64,000 bases of DNA from Arenibacter algicola (GTDB lineage Bacteria > Bacteroidota > Bacteroidia > Flavobacteriales > Flavobacteriaceae), in NCBI RefSeq assembly GCF_018860365.1, contig NZ_JAHKPO010000024.1:372001-436000 (forward strand). The letters run 5' to 3'. Made by a program: the position numbers and the translations under genes. The notes below the pieces were generated by a model. The model had not been told where the DNA came from, did no database searches, and saw only the letters and a program-made list of their open reading frames with translations. Within the stretch, counting starts at the first letter, position 1; each line of letters opens with the position of its first letter. Shown here one piece after another: positions 52,768 to 61,804 of the stretch.

Positions 52768-53904
52768 CTAATTATACTTCATCTTTCTAATGATGCGTAG
52801 GGATTCTTTTATAGATTGATACACCGGAAGATTGTATTTCTTCATTACAGGCTTGGTGTTTTCCATAATATCCTTGGCCTCTTCGAAGCCATTTACATAA
52901 CAAATTAAAAAAGTATCGGACAACAGATCCAAATCCCTTTCCTCATTTGGGGTCAAAGGAATTTCCTTTTCAATTTTCTTAAGCACGGCCACATTTGCGT
53001 TGTATATATGATGAAGTGTTTTTTTATCATATAAGGGAGGTTCAAATATTAAATCGCTTTGAATGGTATAGGTGCCGTTATCAGAAAAGGTAATTACCAC
53101 TTTTTCCAACGGATAATATTTTTGTTCACTGCTTAACCCCAACTGCACATATTCTATGGTAGTGAAGGAATTTTCATCATAAGCTATCGTAATTTCATCA
53201 AATTCCGAAAAAAACAACTTTACTTGTTCATTGATCAATTCAATGTCGACACGGGAATAATAGGTTTCATTTTTTACTTTTTTTTGATGCCCCGCCCAAC
53301 AAACCACAAATTGCTCCTTAAAAACCTTATAATTATTGGTAAGATCCTTATGCCTTTCGTTTAAGAAATCGATCACGCCATCCAAGGTAAGTTCAATGTT
53401 GTTTTTGGCATGCTTTTCTATGGTTGCCACAACATCTGCATTTACATCCGTTAACTCAATTCCATAAGCTTTTGGCATACTTATGCTGCCATCCCTAAAA
53501 AACACCGACCCGCCATAATACTTCCAGATATTCTTCCGCAAAGAACATACCTTCCCATTGGATTTTATAGTTACCAAGCCAACTACTTTACCCATTGGCA
53601 AATGCGGAAATGGAATATTTTCATAAGTAATCCGTGGGGGATTGTCCAAATAGGCGTTTACCAAATTTTGAATCTTGCTATCATCAAAAAAATCGACCCC
53701 TACAATTTCATTGTCCTCATCCTCGACCCCAATTACGATAAAAGAATTGTTTTGAGGGTTGCTATTGGCAAGTGCGCAGACATGCTTCAAAAATTTGGCC
53801 TTCCCCTCCCTCTGTCCAATATCTATAAAGCGCTTTTTATCATAAAAGCTATTCTCGTCATTATGGGCCAATAGGCTTTTTACGAGCAGGCGTTTATTGA
53901 TCAT
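52768..53904 (-). CDS. AlbA_2 (Schlafen-like) domain protein
   Basis: A 378-residue protein whose first 150 residues form an AlbA_2 domain: LAHNDENSFYDKKRFIDIGQ, KHVCALANSNPQNNSFIVIGVED (the AlbA_2 core), NEIVGVDFFDD, and VVGLVTIKSNGKVCSLRKN. The C-terminal part is unassigned and mostly mixed alpha-beta. AlbA_2 proteins bind nucleic acid or nucleotides and often act as regulators. The start ATGA overlaps the stop of the upstream SDR gene by 4 nt. Confidence 0.75.
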   Translation of the reverse strand: MINKRLLVKSLLAHNDENSFYDKKRFIDIGQREGKAKFLKHVCALANSNPQNNSFIVIGVEDEDNEIVGVDFFDDSKIQNLVNAYLDNPPRITYENIPFPHLPMGKVVGLVTIKSNGKVCSLRKNIWKYYGGSVFFRDGSISMPKAYGIELTDVNADVVATIEKHAKNNIELTLDGVIDFLNERHKDLTNNYKVFKEQFVVCWAGHQKKVKNETYYSRVDIELINEQVKLFFSEFDEITIAYDENSFTTIEYVQLGLSSEQKYYPLEKVVITFSDNGTYTIQSDLIFEPPLYDKKTLHHIYNANVAVLKKIEKEIPLTPNEERDLDLLSDTFLICYVNGFEEAKDIMENTKPVMKKYNLPVYQSIKESLRIIRKMKYN

Positions 53905-54674
53905 AATTCCTTATTGACAATAGTGGCACTCGCTTGTGCCGTAGGTAAAATTAATAAGTCTGCAATGTTAACATGGGAGGGTCTGGTTACCATAAAATAA
54001 ATTACATCCGCAATATCTTCCGGTTGCAAGGGCTTATAACCCTTGTAAGTATCCGCGGCCCTTCCATCATCCCCCTTAAACCGTACCTTACTAAATTCTG
54101 TTTCCACCAATCCCGGATTAATGGCCCCAACGCGAATGCCGTATTGGTTTAAATCTATTCTCATCCCTTGGTTTAAGGCATCCACAGCGTATTTACTTGC
54201 GCAGTACACATTCCCCTTAGGATACACTTCCTTCCCGGCAATGGAGCCAATATTTATAATATGACCCGATTTGTTTTTGATCATTTTTGGCATTATGGCC
54301 TTGGAAACATATAAAAGGCCCTTGACATTAATGTCCAACATAGCCTCCCAATCATCCAGATTACCTTCCTCTATGGAATCCAGACCATGGGCATTGCCAG
54401 CATTATTGATTAAAATATCAATATTGGAAAACTCCTCGGGAAGGGAAGCAATAGCTTCAAAAACCGCTTTTTTATCCTGAACATCAAATTCCAAAATGAA
54501 AACCTTGGTATGTCTGGACAGTTCCTTTTTAAGCTCATTCAATCGCTTTTTTCGCCTGCCACAAATAACTAAATTAATCCTGTTGGAGGCAAAGAGTTTG
54601 GCGGTTGCAAGCCCTATTCCGCTTGTAGCTCCTGTTATAAATGCTGTTGGTTTCTCATTAATGGTAATACTCAT
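53901..54674 (-). CDS. Short-chain dehydrogenase/reductase
   Basis: A 257-residue classical SDR: TGATSGIGLATAKLF (NAD(P) site, residues 14-28), the basic CGRRKKR after beta-2 (NADP preference), NNAG, the catalytic Ser in NIGSIAG, YCASK (Tyr and Lys) and INPGLVETEF. It resembles YdfG-type 3-hydroxy acid / serine dehydrogenases. It overlaps the AlbA_2-domain gene by 4 nt, so the two are translated together. Confidence 0.92.
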   Translation of the reverse strand: MSITINEKPTAFITGATSGIGLATAKLFASNRINLVICGRRKKRLNELKKELSRHTKVFILEFDVQDKKAVFEAIASLPEEFSNIDILINNAGNAHGLDSIEEGNLDDWEAMLDINVKGLLYVSKAIMPKMIKNKSGHIINIGSIAGKEVYPKGNVYCASKYAVDALNQGMRIDLNQYGIRVGAINPGLVETEFSKVRFKGDDGRAADTYKGYKPLQPEDIADVIYFMVTRPSHVNIADLLILPTAQASATIVNKEL

Positions 54675-54955
54675 AAAACTAATTCTTTATTTTATTTCTT
54701 AACAATGCCATTGGTCGGTTACTAATGGCTCTTTTACCCTATTTCTAAATCAAGGGAACAAAAACCAATCTTTCTGCTAATAGTTCGTATTTATGGCCTT
54801 TTTTGCATCAATCACCAGTCTAGTACAGGTTGCACTCAAAAGCCAAATTTTGCACCTTGATATTAGCAGTGGAAAGGCTATTCCATAGAACGATTTATTG
54901 CCCAAGGGACCCCTAAAATATCCACCTTGTCAAAAGTGGGATTACCCGGTGCTTA

Positions 54956-55063
54956 TCAATGACCAATTAACATATATCCTTCCCCAAAAGGAAGCTTCTT
55001 ACCCCTATCGCCCCAAGTAATTGTCCCTGTTACGATTTTGAAATAAGATGTTTTATTTTTCAT
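54956..55063 (-). CDS. Possible small protein, 35 residues
   Basis: ATG at 55063 to TGA at 54956. The product reads MKNKTSYFKIVTGTITWGD followed by RGKKLPFGEGYMLIGH, with a varied, protein-like composition and a basic N-terminus. No relative is recognised and no promoter or leader signal is clear. It may also be a remnant of a longer gene. Confidence 0.3.
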   Translation of the reverse strand: MKNKTSYFKIVTGTITWGDRGKKLPFGEGYMLIGH

Positions 55064-55070
55064 ATGTTTG
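55037..55070 (+). promoter_or_regulatory. Candidate promoter of the Bat operon
   Basis: TTTG (55037-55040), 22 nt, TATGTTTG (55063-55070), exact -7 box, 152 nt upstream of moxR. It overlaps the 5' end of the small minus-strand frame. Confidence 0.4.
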
Positions 55071-55222
55071 TGAAATTATGAATAATTCCCTTAAATAGTT
55101 CATAAAACTGGACCCATTGCTTAACTTTTAACCATACATTAACAGCCAATAACTAAATAAATTTTCAATTTGCATCCACTTTTGGAGTAAACCACTGTAA
55201 ACAAAACAAAACAAAGGATTAT

Positions 55223-56224
55223 ATGGAAGAAAATACTTCGGTAGATATCAGTGCCGTGAACGAGAAAATTGCCCAGGAGAGTGCTTTTATTGACCTACTT
55301 ATTTTAGAAATGAACAAAGTAATCGTAGGACAAAAACATATGGTTGAACGATTGCTCATTGGACTTTTAGGACAGGGCCATATTCTACTGGAAGGTGTCC
55401 CCGGTTTGGCCAAAACCTTAGCGATAAACACCTTGGCAAAAGCGGTACAAGGAAGCTTTAGTAGAATTCAGTTCACTCCCGATCTTTTACCGGCAGACGT
55501 TGTTGGTACTATGATCTACAATATGAAATTGAACGATTTTTCCATTAAGAAGGGTCCCATATTCGCCAATTTTGTTTTGGCTGATGAAATTAACCGTGCC
55601 CCTGCAAAAGTGCAATCCGCCCTTTTGGAAGCCATGCAGGAAAAACAAGTTACCATAGGCGATGAAACTTTTGTACTGGACAAGCCTTTTCTGGTTATGG
55701 CTACCCAAAACCCGGTGGAACAAGAAGGAACTTACCCCTTACCGGAAGCCCAGGTGGATCGTTTTATGTTAAAGACCGTAATAGATTACCCCAAACTTAG
55801 CGAGGAGCAATTAATAATTAGGCAAAACCTTAAGGGAGCATATGAAGAGGTAAAACCCGTGGTTAGCGTTAAGCAGATTCTTAGTGCCCAAAAGGCAGTA
55901 AGGGATGTGTATATGGACGAGAAAATTGAGAAATATATTCTCGATATTGTTTTTGCCACCCGATACCCGGAAAAATATAATCTTGAAAGCCTAAAACCTT
56001 TGATCAGTTTCGGAGCTTCGCCAAGGGGTAGTATAAATTTAGCGGTAGCTGCCAAATGCTATGCTTTTATTAAAAGAAGGGGCTATGTTGTTCCTGAAGA
56101 TGTAAGGGCTGTGATTCATGACGTTTTACGCCACAGGATCGGTATAACCTATGAGGCCGAGGCAGAAAACATTACTTCGGAAGAAATAATAAACAAGATC
56201 GTAAACGAAATTGAAGTACCTTAA
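55223..56224 (+). CDS. MoxR-type AAA+ ATPase of the Bat operon
   Basis: A 333-residue AAA+ protein: Walker A GVPGLAKT (58-65), Walker B LADEINRAP, sensor 1 in VMATQNPVEQEG, arginine-finger region LPEAQVDRFMLK, and the lid domain. MoxR ATPases act as chaperones that load metal or mature VWA proteins; the two VWA genes batA and batB are further down the same operon. It is the first gene of the cluster, with an 88-bp gap before the next. Confidence 0.94.
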   Translation: MEENTSVDISAVNEKIAQESAFIDLLILEMNKVIVGQKHMVERLLIGLLGQGHILLEGVPGLAKTLAINTLAKAVQGSFSRIQFTPDLLPADVVGTMIYNMKLNDFSIKKGPIFANFVLADEINRAPAKVQSALLEAMQEKQVTIGDETFVLDKPFLVMATQNPVEQEGTYPLPEAQVDRFMLKTVIDYPKLSEEQLIIRQNLKGAYEEVKPVVSVKQILSAQKAVRDVYMDEKIEKYILDIVFATRYPEKYNLESLKPLISFGASPRGSINLAVAAKCYAFIKRRGYVVPEDVRAVIHDVLRHRIGITYEAEAENITSEEIINKIVNEIEVP

Positions 56225-56312
56225 TCAGTCTACAGTTATCCGTCTACAGCTTTTGGTCTTTAATACTTAAAACTGTAACTGAATACTTTTTACTGCAAAC
56301 TGCATACTGAAA

Positions 56313-57179
56313 ATGGATACCAAGGAATTATTAAAAAAAGTTCGCAAGATCGAAATAAAGACGAGGCGTCTTTCCGACCATATTTTTGGTGGGGAATACC
56401 ACTCGACCTTTAAGGGAAGAGGTATGACTTTTAGTGAGGTGCGCCAATATCAATTTGGCGATGATGTTAGATCCATAGATTGGAACGTAACAGCACGCTA
56501 TAACGAACCCTATGTAAAGGTATTTGAGGAGGAAAGAGAACTTACCATGATGCTTATGGTAGATGTGAGTGGTTCAGAACTATTTGGTACCAGCAATCAG
56601 TTTAAAAAGGAAATTATTACCGAAATTTCTGCTACCCTGGCATTTTCGGCACTTCAGAACAATGATAAGGTTGGACTTCTTCTGTTTACGAATGAAGTAG
56701 AACTTTACATTCCACCAAAAAAAGGAAAAAGTCACGCCCTAAGAATTATAAGGGAGTTACTGGAGTTTTCGCCCAAGAGCAGCGAGACCGATTTGGGAGC
56801 TGCCTTGAAATTCCTTACCAACGTAATGAAGAAAAAAGCAATAGTCTTTGTACTCTCGGATTTTATTACCGACGACTACCTTCAAACCTTGCGTATTACA
56901 GGCAAAAAGCATGATCTTACCGGTATTAGGGTATTTGATGAAAGAGAGGAGACCATCCCAAATTTAGGCATGGTACAAATGCAGGATGCTGAAACTGGAG
57001 CAATTCAATTGGTGAATACCCAGTCCAAAAAAGTAAGGATGGCCTATGGCAAACACTATAATGAGCGCGTTGCCTATTTTCAGGAGACTTTTACCAAATC
57101 TGGTTGTGGAGTGTTAAGTTGTAGGGTGGATGAAAGTTATGTAAAGAAATTATTGGGCTATTTTAAGAGAAGAGGTTGA
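56313..57179 (+). CDS. DUF58 family protein
   Basis: A 288-residue protein: RRLSDHIFGGEYHSTFKGRG, then the DUF58 signature GDDVRSIDWNVTARYNEPYVK, and a VWA-like fold with VDVSGSELFG (DxSGS metal site). DUF58 proteins always accompany MoxR ATPases and Bat-type VWA proteins. It is a soluble cytoplasmic partner. Confidence 0.92.
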   Translation: MDTKELLKKVRKIEIKTRRLSDHIFGGEYHSTFKGRGMTFSEVRQYQFGDDVRSIDWNVTARYNEPYVKVFEEERELTMMLMVDVSGSELFGTSNQFKKEIITEISATLAFSALQNNDKVGLLLFTNEVELYIPPKKGKSHALRIIRELLEFSPKSSETDLGAALKFLTNVMKKKAIVFVLSDFITDDYLQTLRITGKKHDLTGIRVFDEREETIPNLGMVQMQDAETGAIQLVNTQSKKVRMAYGKHYNERVAYFQETFTKSGCGVLSCRVDESYVKKLLGYFKRRG

Positions 57180-57184
57180 TTTAA

Positions 57185-58840
57185 ATGAGGAACTTAATTT
57201 TGAGCATTATAAAGACTTATTCGTATTTTCTACGATATATTACATTGTGTCTGCTATTTGCCTCGACACAAGGTTTTTCCCAAACTCCCCCCACCATTGT
57301 GTCAGGGGTGGATACCACCTATATAAAGATTGGCGAACAGATTAATTTTAAGGTTACCGTTGAAACAGATTCCACCGCCCAGGTAATCTTCCCGGAAGGA
57401 CAGACCTTTTCCCCTTTGGAAACCGTAGAGGCCCTCAAGACCGATACGGTTAAAAAATTGGATAGGATGACCCTGCAAAAAATTTATGCCCTAACCCAAT
57501 TTGACTCAGGTTCCTATACTCTTCCAAGACAACAGATTATGGTAAACGGAAAACCGTTTTTTACCGATTCCATAAAAATTGATGTTGCTACCGTACCTGT
57601 CGATACCTTGGCGCAGAAGATGTACGACATAAAACCCATTATAAATGTAGAAAAATCGAACGGTGCACTTTGGAGAATTCTCCTTTGGGTTCTGGGTATT
57701 TTAATTTTGGTCGGGGCAGCCTTATATTGGTTCGTTTTCAGAAAGAAGCCATTGAGCGAAGAGGAAAAAGTAGCCCTATTACCTCCTTTTGACCGTGCTA
57801 TTCTTGGTTTAAAACAATTGGAAAAATCAAAATATTTAATTCAGGACGATTATAAATCCTACTATTCCGAGTTAACGGACATTGTGCGATCCTACCTGGA
57901 AGAAGATGTACATGTCACTGCATTGGAAAGTACTACGGACCAATTGATAGATAAATTGGAAATGATGAAGGATGCTGGTCAGTTGAAACTGGACCCTGAA
58001 ACCATACAACAGTTCAAAAAGGTTTTACAGACCTCGGATTTGGTAAAATTTGCAAAATCCAAGCCGGAGTCCTCTGCAGCGGAACAAGACAGGAAATCTG
58101 TGGAGCAGATTGTGATAAAGACCAAAGAAGCCATTCCAGAGCCTACTGAAGAGGAATTATTGCAACGCGAAGAGTATTTGGAGGAGCTGGAACGCAAAAA
58201 GCAGAAGAAAAAAATAGTAATTGTTGCTGTCTCTGCAGTTCTTGTACTTTTATTTTCCACTGTAGCGGCAATAGGCTACTACGGATTTGGACAGGTAAAG
58301 GATACCGTTTTGGGCCACCCGACCAAAGAATTATTGGAAAGGGAATGGGTACAGAGCGATTACGGTTTTCCCCCTATTAGTTTACATACCCCGGAAGTCT
58401 TATTGCGACAAGCGGTAAAACTCCCGCCTGAAGCCAAAGCCTCCATAAAAGAAATGCAGGCGTTTGCCTATAGGAGCTCCATTGGACTGTTTACCATTGG
58501 TGCCACCTCTATTACATTGGCACAACCGGAGGAACCGGATTTTGAAAAGGCTTCCGAACAAATTTTGAAAAATTTTGAAAATCAAGGCGCCAAGAACATC
58601 ACTACCAAGCAAGAACCTTTTTCTACCCTCTCAGGGGTAAAAGGGGTTAAACTGTACGGAAGTGGAAAATTTGCCGTGCCCGAATCCAAGGAATTGATTT
58701 CTGGAAACTATGTGGTCCTATTTTTTGGCGGTAAAGGTTTTCAGCAAAATGTAATCTTGACATGGTTGGCAGATGACCAATATGCAGACCAGATAGTAGA
58801 CCGAATTTTGAACTCAGTAGAAGTAAAAACGAGCTTATAG
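57185..58840 (+). CDS. BatD-like two-helix membrane protein with C-terminal extension
   Basis: A 551-residue protein: signal peptide (to about 33), periplasmic beta domain like the first BatD domain (VDTTYIKIGEQINFKVTVETD), a transmembrane helix near 160-180, and a helical cytoplasmic DUF4381-like segment (YKSYYSELTDIVRSYLEEDV). A Lys-rich stretch and second helix (IVIVAVSAVLVLLFSTVAAIG near 340-365) are followed by a 180-residue C-terminal domain of unknown fold (EWVQSDYGFPPISLHTPEV). It sits between DUF58 and batA. The middle part is shared with many flavobacterial Bat loci; the last domain is unusual. Confidence 0.8.
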   Translation: MRNLILSIIKTYSYFLRYITLCLLFASTQGFSQTPPTIVSGVDTTYIKIGEQINFKVTVETDSTAQVIFPEGQTFSPLETVEALKTDTVKKLDRMTLQKIYALTQFDSGSYTLPRQQIMVNGKPFFTDSIKIDVATVPVDTLAQKMYDIKPIINVEKSNGALWRILLWVLGILILVGAALYWFVFRKKPLSEEEKVALLPPFDRAILGLKQLEKSKYLIQDDYKSYYSELTDIVRSYLEEDVHVTALESTTDQLIDKLEMMKDAGQLKLDPETIQQFKKVLQTSDLVKFAKSKPESSAAEQDRKSVEQIVIKTKEAIPEPTEEELLQREEYLEELERKKQKKKIVIVAVSAVLVLLFSTVAAIGYYGFGQVKDTVLGHPTKELLEREWVQSDYGFPPISLHTPEVLLRQAVKLPPEAKASIKEMQAFAYRSSIGLFTIGATSITLAQPEEPDFEKASEQILKNFENQGAKNITTKQEPFSTLSGVKGVKLYGSGKFAVPESKELISGNYVVLFFGGKGFQQNVILTWLADDQYADQIVDRILNSVEVKTSL

Positions 58841-59839
58841 ATGTTTGAGAATATTTCCTTTGCGAACCCACAGTTTTTCTGGTTGTTATTATTACTTCCA
58901 GTGGCAATGCTTTGGTATTTCTTTAAAAGAAAGGAACAGACCGCTTCTTTGAAAATGTCGAGCATTAAGGGCTTTCCCAAAGGTAGCATATTGCCCAAAT
59001 TAAAACCGGCGTTGTTTGTTATGCGCTTGTTGGCATTGGCGGCGATCATAGTTGCCATGGCGAGACCACAGACCGAGGATATCTCCACCAGGACCAAAAC
59101 TACAAAAGGAATTGATATTGTTATGGCCATCGATGTTTCCTCAAGTATGTTGGCAAAAGATCTAAAGCCGTATAGATTGGCAGCACTTAAAAAAGTAGCG
59201 GCCGATTTTATTAACGAAAGACCAAACGATAGGATCGGCTTGGTGGCTTATGCAGGCGAAAGCTATACCAAAACGCCTATTACTAGTGATAAATCCATAG
59301 TTTTAAGGGCTTTGGACGAAATAACATATGGGCAATTAAATGATGGAACAGCTATTGGGATGGGACTTGCCACCTCTGTCAACAGACTAAAGGAAAGTAA
59401 GGCCTTGAGCAAAGTAATTATACTTCTGACCGACGGAGTAAACAATTCTGGATTTATAGAGCCCCAAACTGCCGCAGATCTGGCAGTGGAGTTCGGTATT
59501 AAAACCTACACTATTGGTCTTGGCACCAATGGAAATGCCATGTCGCCCATAGCCTATAATGCCGACGGATCCTTCAGATATGGAATGCGGGAAGTAGAAA
59601 TAGACGAAAGCCTGTTAAAATCTATTGCGGAAACAACCGGAGGGCAATATTTTAGGGCTACCGACAATAAAAAACTGGAGGCCATTTACGAGGAAATAAA
59701 CAAATTGGAAAAAACGGAAGTAGAGGAGTTTAAGTACTACAAATACGAAGAAAAATTTAGACCCTGGGTGTATTTGGCAGGGGTTTTGCTCTTGTTGGAA
59801 TGGTTGGCAAGGAACACCTTGTTCAGGAGTTTTATTTAA
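58841..59839 (+). CDS. batA: Aerotolerance VWA protein BatA
   Basis: A 332-residue membrane protein: N-terminal helix pair (FFWLLLLLPVAMLWYFFK; ALFVMRLLALAAIIVAMA), a VWA domain with the MIDAS motif VMAIDVSSSMLAKD (DxSxS) and TDGVNNSGF, and a C-terminal helix (PWVYLAGVLLLLEWLAR). It abuts the previous gene without gap. BatA and BatB are periplasm-facing VWA scaffolds of the Bat complex. Confidence 0.92.
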   Translation: MFENISFANPQFFWLLLLLPVAMLWYFFKRKEQTASLKMSSIKGFPKGSILPKLKPALFVMRLLALAAIIVAMARPQTEDISTRTKTTKGIDIVMAIDVSSSMLAKDLKPYRLAALKKVAADFINERPNDRIGLVAYAGESYTKTPITSDKSIVLRALDEITYGQLNDGTAIGMGLATSVNRLKESKALSKVIILLTDGVNNSGFIEPQTAADLAVEFGIKTYTIGLGTNGNAMSPIAYNADGSFRYGMREVEIDESLLKSIAETTGGQYFRATDNKKLEAIYEEINKLEKTEVEEFKYYKYEEKFRPWVYLAGVLLLLEWLARNTLFRSFI

Positions 59840-59890
59840 TAAGAAGAAACTAGGTTTCAAAGGAATTGATTTAAAAAGGAAGAATACAAA

Positions 59891-60928
59891 ATGATTCAGT
59901 TAGACGAAAAATCATATTTATATCTGTTATCTATCATTCCGGTGATGGTGGTTCTTTTTGTGCTCCTTCAAATCTGGAAAAAAAGAACGCAGAGAAAATT
60001 TGCGGATATTGGCCTTTTAAAGCGATTGACTCCGGACAGGTCCAATTTCAAATCCACCTTAAAATTAATTTTTATTTTATTGGGAATAGCCTCTTTGACA
60101 ATGGCATTGGTCAACCCAAAGATGGGCACCAAACTGGAAACGGTTAAAAGGGAAGGGGTCGATATAGTATTTGCCGTAGATGTTTCCAAAAGTATGTTGG
60201 CCGAGGATATAGCCCCTAATAGACTGGAAAAGGCCAAACGTCTGGTTTCCGAAATTATCAATCAACTGGCGAGTGACAGAATTGGGATTATTGCATACGC
60301 CGGACAGGCATTCCCACAACTCCCTATAACGACCGATTATGGTGCTGCCAAAATGTTCTTGCAAAACATGAACACCGATATGCTTTCTTCCCAAGGAACG
60401 GCAATTGACCAGGCCATTGAATTGGCATCGACCTATTATGACGATGAGGAACAAACCAACCGTGTGCTTTTCATTATCTCCGACGGGGAAGACCATTCCG
60501 AAGGCAATGTAAGCAATGCTGTTGAAGATGCTACCAATGAAGGCATAAGGGTATTTACGATTGGGGTGGGAAAAACAAAGGGAGCCCCCATACCACTAAA
60601 AAGAAACGGTATTGTTGAAAGCCTGAAAAAAGATAACCAAGGTGAAGTGGTCATTACAAAATTAAATGAAGAGGTGCTTCAAGAAATTGCCGATGAGGGC
60701 AATGGAGAATACATAAACGGGGAAAACACGGAAGAAGCGGTTGCCTTCATTAAGGAGCAATTGAACCAGATGGACAAGAAAGAATTTGAGGCCAAGCAAT
60801 TCGCCGAATTCAAAGATCAGTTCCAGTGGTTTTTGGCCGCAGGGCTTTTATTCTTATTTTTAGACATTTTTGTCTTGGATAGAAAGACCAAGTGGCTTAA
60901 AAAATTGAATCTGTTTAACGAGCGATAA
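59891..60928 (+). CDS. batB: Aerotolerance VWA protein BatB
   Basis: A 345-residue paralogue of BatA: helices YLLSIIPVMVVLFVLLQIW and LIFILLGIASLTMALV, MIDAS FAVDVSKSMLAED, ISDGEDHSEG, and a last helix (FLAAGLLFLFLDIFVL). It is 51 nt from batA and 13 nt from batC. Confidence 0.92.
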   Translation: MIQLDEKSYLYLLSIIPVMVVLFVLLQIWKKRTQRKFADIGLLKRLTPDRSNFKSTLKLIFILLGIASLTMALVNPKMGTKLETVKREGVDIVFAVDVSKSMLAEDIAPNRLEKAKRLVSEIINQLASDRIGIIAYAGQAFPQLPITTDYGAAKMFLQNMNTDMLSSQGTAIDQAIELASTYYDDEEQTNRVLFIISDGEDHSEGNVSNAVEDATNEGIRVFTIGVGKTKGAPIPLKRNGIVESLKKDNQGEVVITKLNEEVLQEIADEGNGEYINGENTEEAVAFIKEQLNQMDKKEFEAKQFAEFKDQFQWFLAAGLLFLFLDIFVLDRKTKWLKKLNLFNER

Positions 60929-60941
60929 ACGCAGAAGGATT

Positions 60942-61799
60942 ATGAAAAAGATAGCATTTATCATTATTTTGATCGGAGGCCTTGTCCAAGCACAGGAAGT
61001 GGACAAGGAAAAGGAAAAATCACTTAAAATTGCCAACAACTTTACGTGGGAAGCAAATAAAGATCTGTCCGAAAGTAATTTTGTAAATGCCGAAGCCAAC
61101 TATAGGAGGGCCATCTCCAAGAGTGCGGAAAGTAGCATAGCTCCCTATAATTTAGGGAACGCCTATTATGAAAACGAAACCTATAGCGAAGCCTTTGGCA
61201 GGTTTAAGCAGGCGGGAGAAAATGCCACCAACAAAAAAGACAAGCACATGGCCTACCATAACATGGGCAATGTCTTTATGAAAAACAAAGAATACCAAAA
61301 AGCGGTAGATGCCTATAAGGAAGCTTTGAGAAATGACCCTACGGATGAGGAGACCCGTTACAATTTGGCTTTGGCCAAAGAAATGCTGAAAAAACAGCAG
61401 GAAGAAGAACAAAAAAACGACCAGAATAAGGACGACCAGAACCAGGAAGACCAAAAAGATCAGAAGGACCAGAACCAGGATAAAAAGGAAGGGGATCAGG
61501 ACGAAGACAATAAAGGCGACCAACAAGAAGAGAACCAGGGCGATAAGAATGAAGAAGGGGATAAAGGCGAGGAAGAGAAAGAAGACAATAAAGAAGGTGA
61601 AGGAGATGATGAAGAGAAAAACGACGAGCCATATAAGGCAGAAGATCAGAAGCAACAACAACCAAGACCTAACCAATTATCTCCTCAGCAAGTGAAAAAC
61701 TTGTTGGAGGCCATGCAGAACGAAGAGAAAAAAGTACAGGAAAAAATTGATGCACAAAAAGTAAAAGGTGCAAAAATCCAAAATGAAAAAGACTGGTAA
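60942..61799 (+). CDS. batC: TPR protein BatC with acidic low-complexity region
   Basis: A 285-residue protein: signal peptide (MKKIAFIIILIGGLVQAQE), three TPR motifs (residues 30-145: ANYRRAISKSAESSIAPYNL; AYHNMGNVFMKNKEYQKAVD), then about 85 residues of Asp, Glu, Gln, Asn and Lys (145-235), and a final helix (SPQQVKNLLEAMQNEEKKV). TPRs bring together the VWA proteins. The antisense strand of the low-complexity part is also open, but as a by-product of composition. Confidence 0.9.
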   Translation: MKKIAFIIILIGGLVQAQEVDKEKEKSLKIANNFTWEANKDLSESNFVNAEANYRRAISKSAESSIAPYNLGNAYYENETYSEAFGRFKQAGENATNKKDKHMAYHNMGNVFMKNKEYQKAVDAYKEALRNDPTDEETRYNLALAKEMLKKQQEEEQKNDQNKDDQNQEDQKDQKDQNQDKKEGDQDEDNKGDQQEENQGDKNEEGDKGEEEKEDNKEGEGDDEEKNDEPYKAEDQKQQQPRPNQLSPQQVKNLLEAMQNEEKKVQEKIDAQKVKGAKIQNEKDW

Positions 61800-61804
61800 T
61801 ACAC

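Larger units (their letters stand above)
54675..55222. other. 548-bp spacer upstream of the Bat operon
   Basis: AT-rich leader with one candidate promoter (55037-55070) and a possible 35-codon minus-strand frame (54956-55063). No palindrome or repeat of note otherwise. Confidence 0.5.

Noticed and set aside
61436-61630. Repeat-rich stretch as a possible CRISPR array
   Set aside because: The repeats are irregular GA-rich codons inside batC, with no constant repeat-spacer unit. No CRISPR pattern exists elsewhere in the window.
61152-61676. 174-codon antisense frame over batC
   Set aside because: It mirrors the acidic low-complexity region and gives a Phe/Leu/Val-only chain; it overlaps a confident gene.
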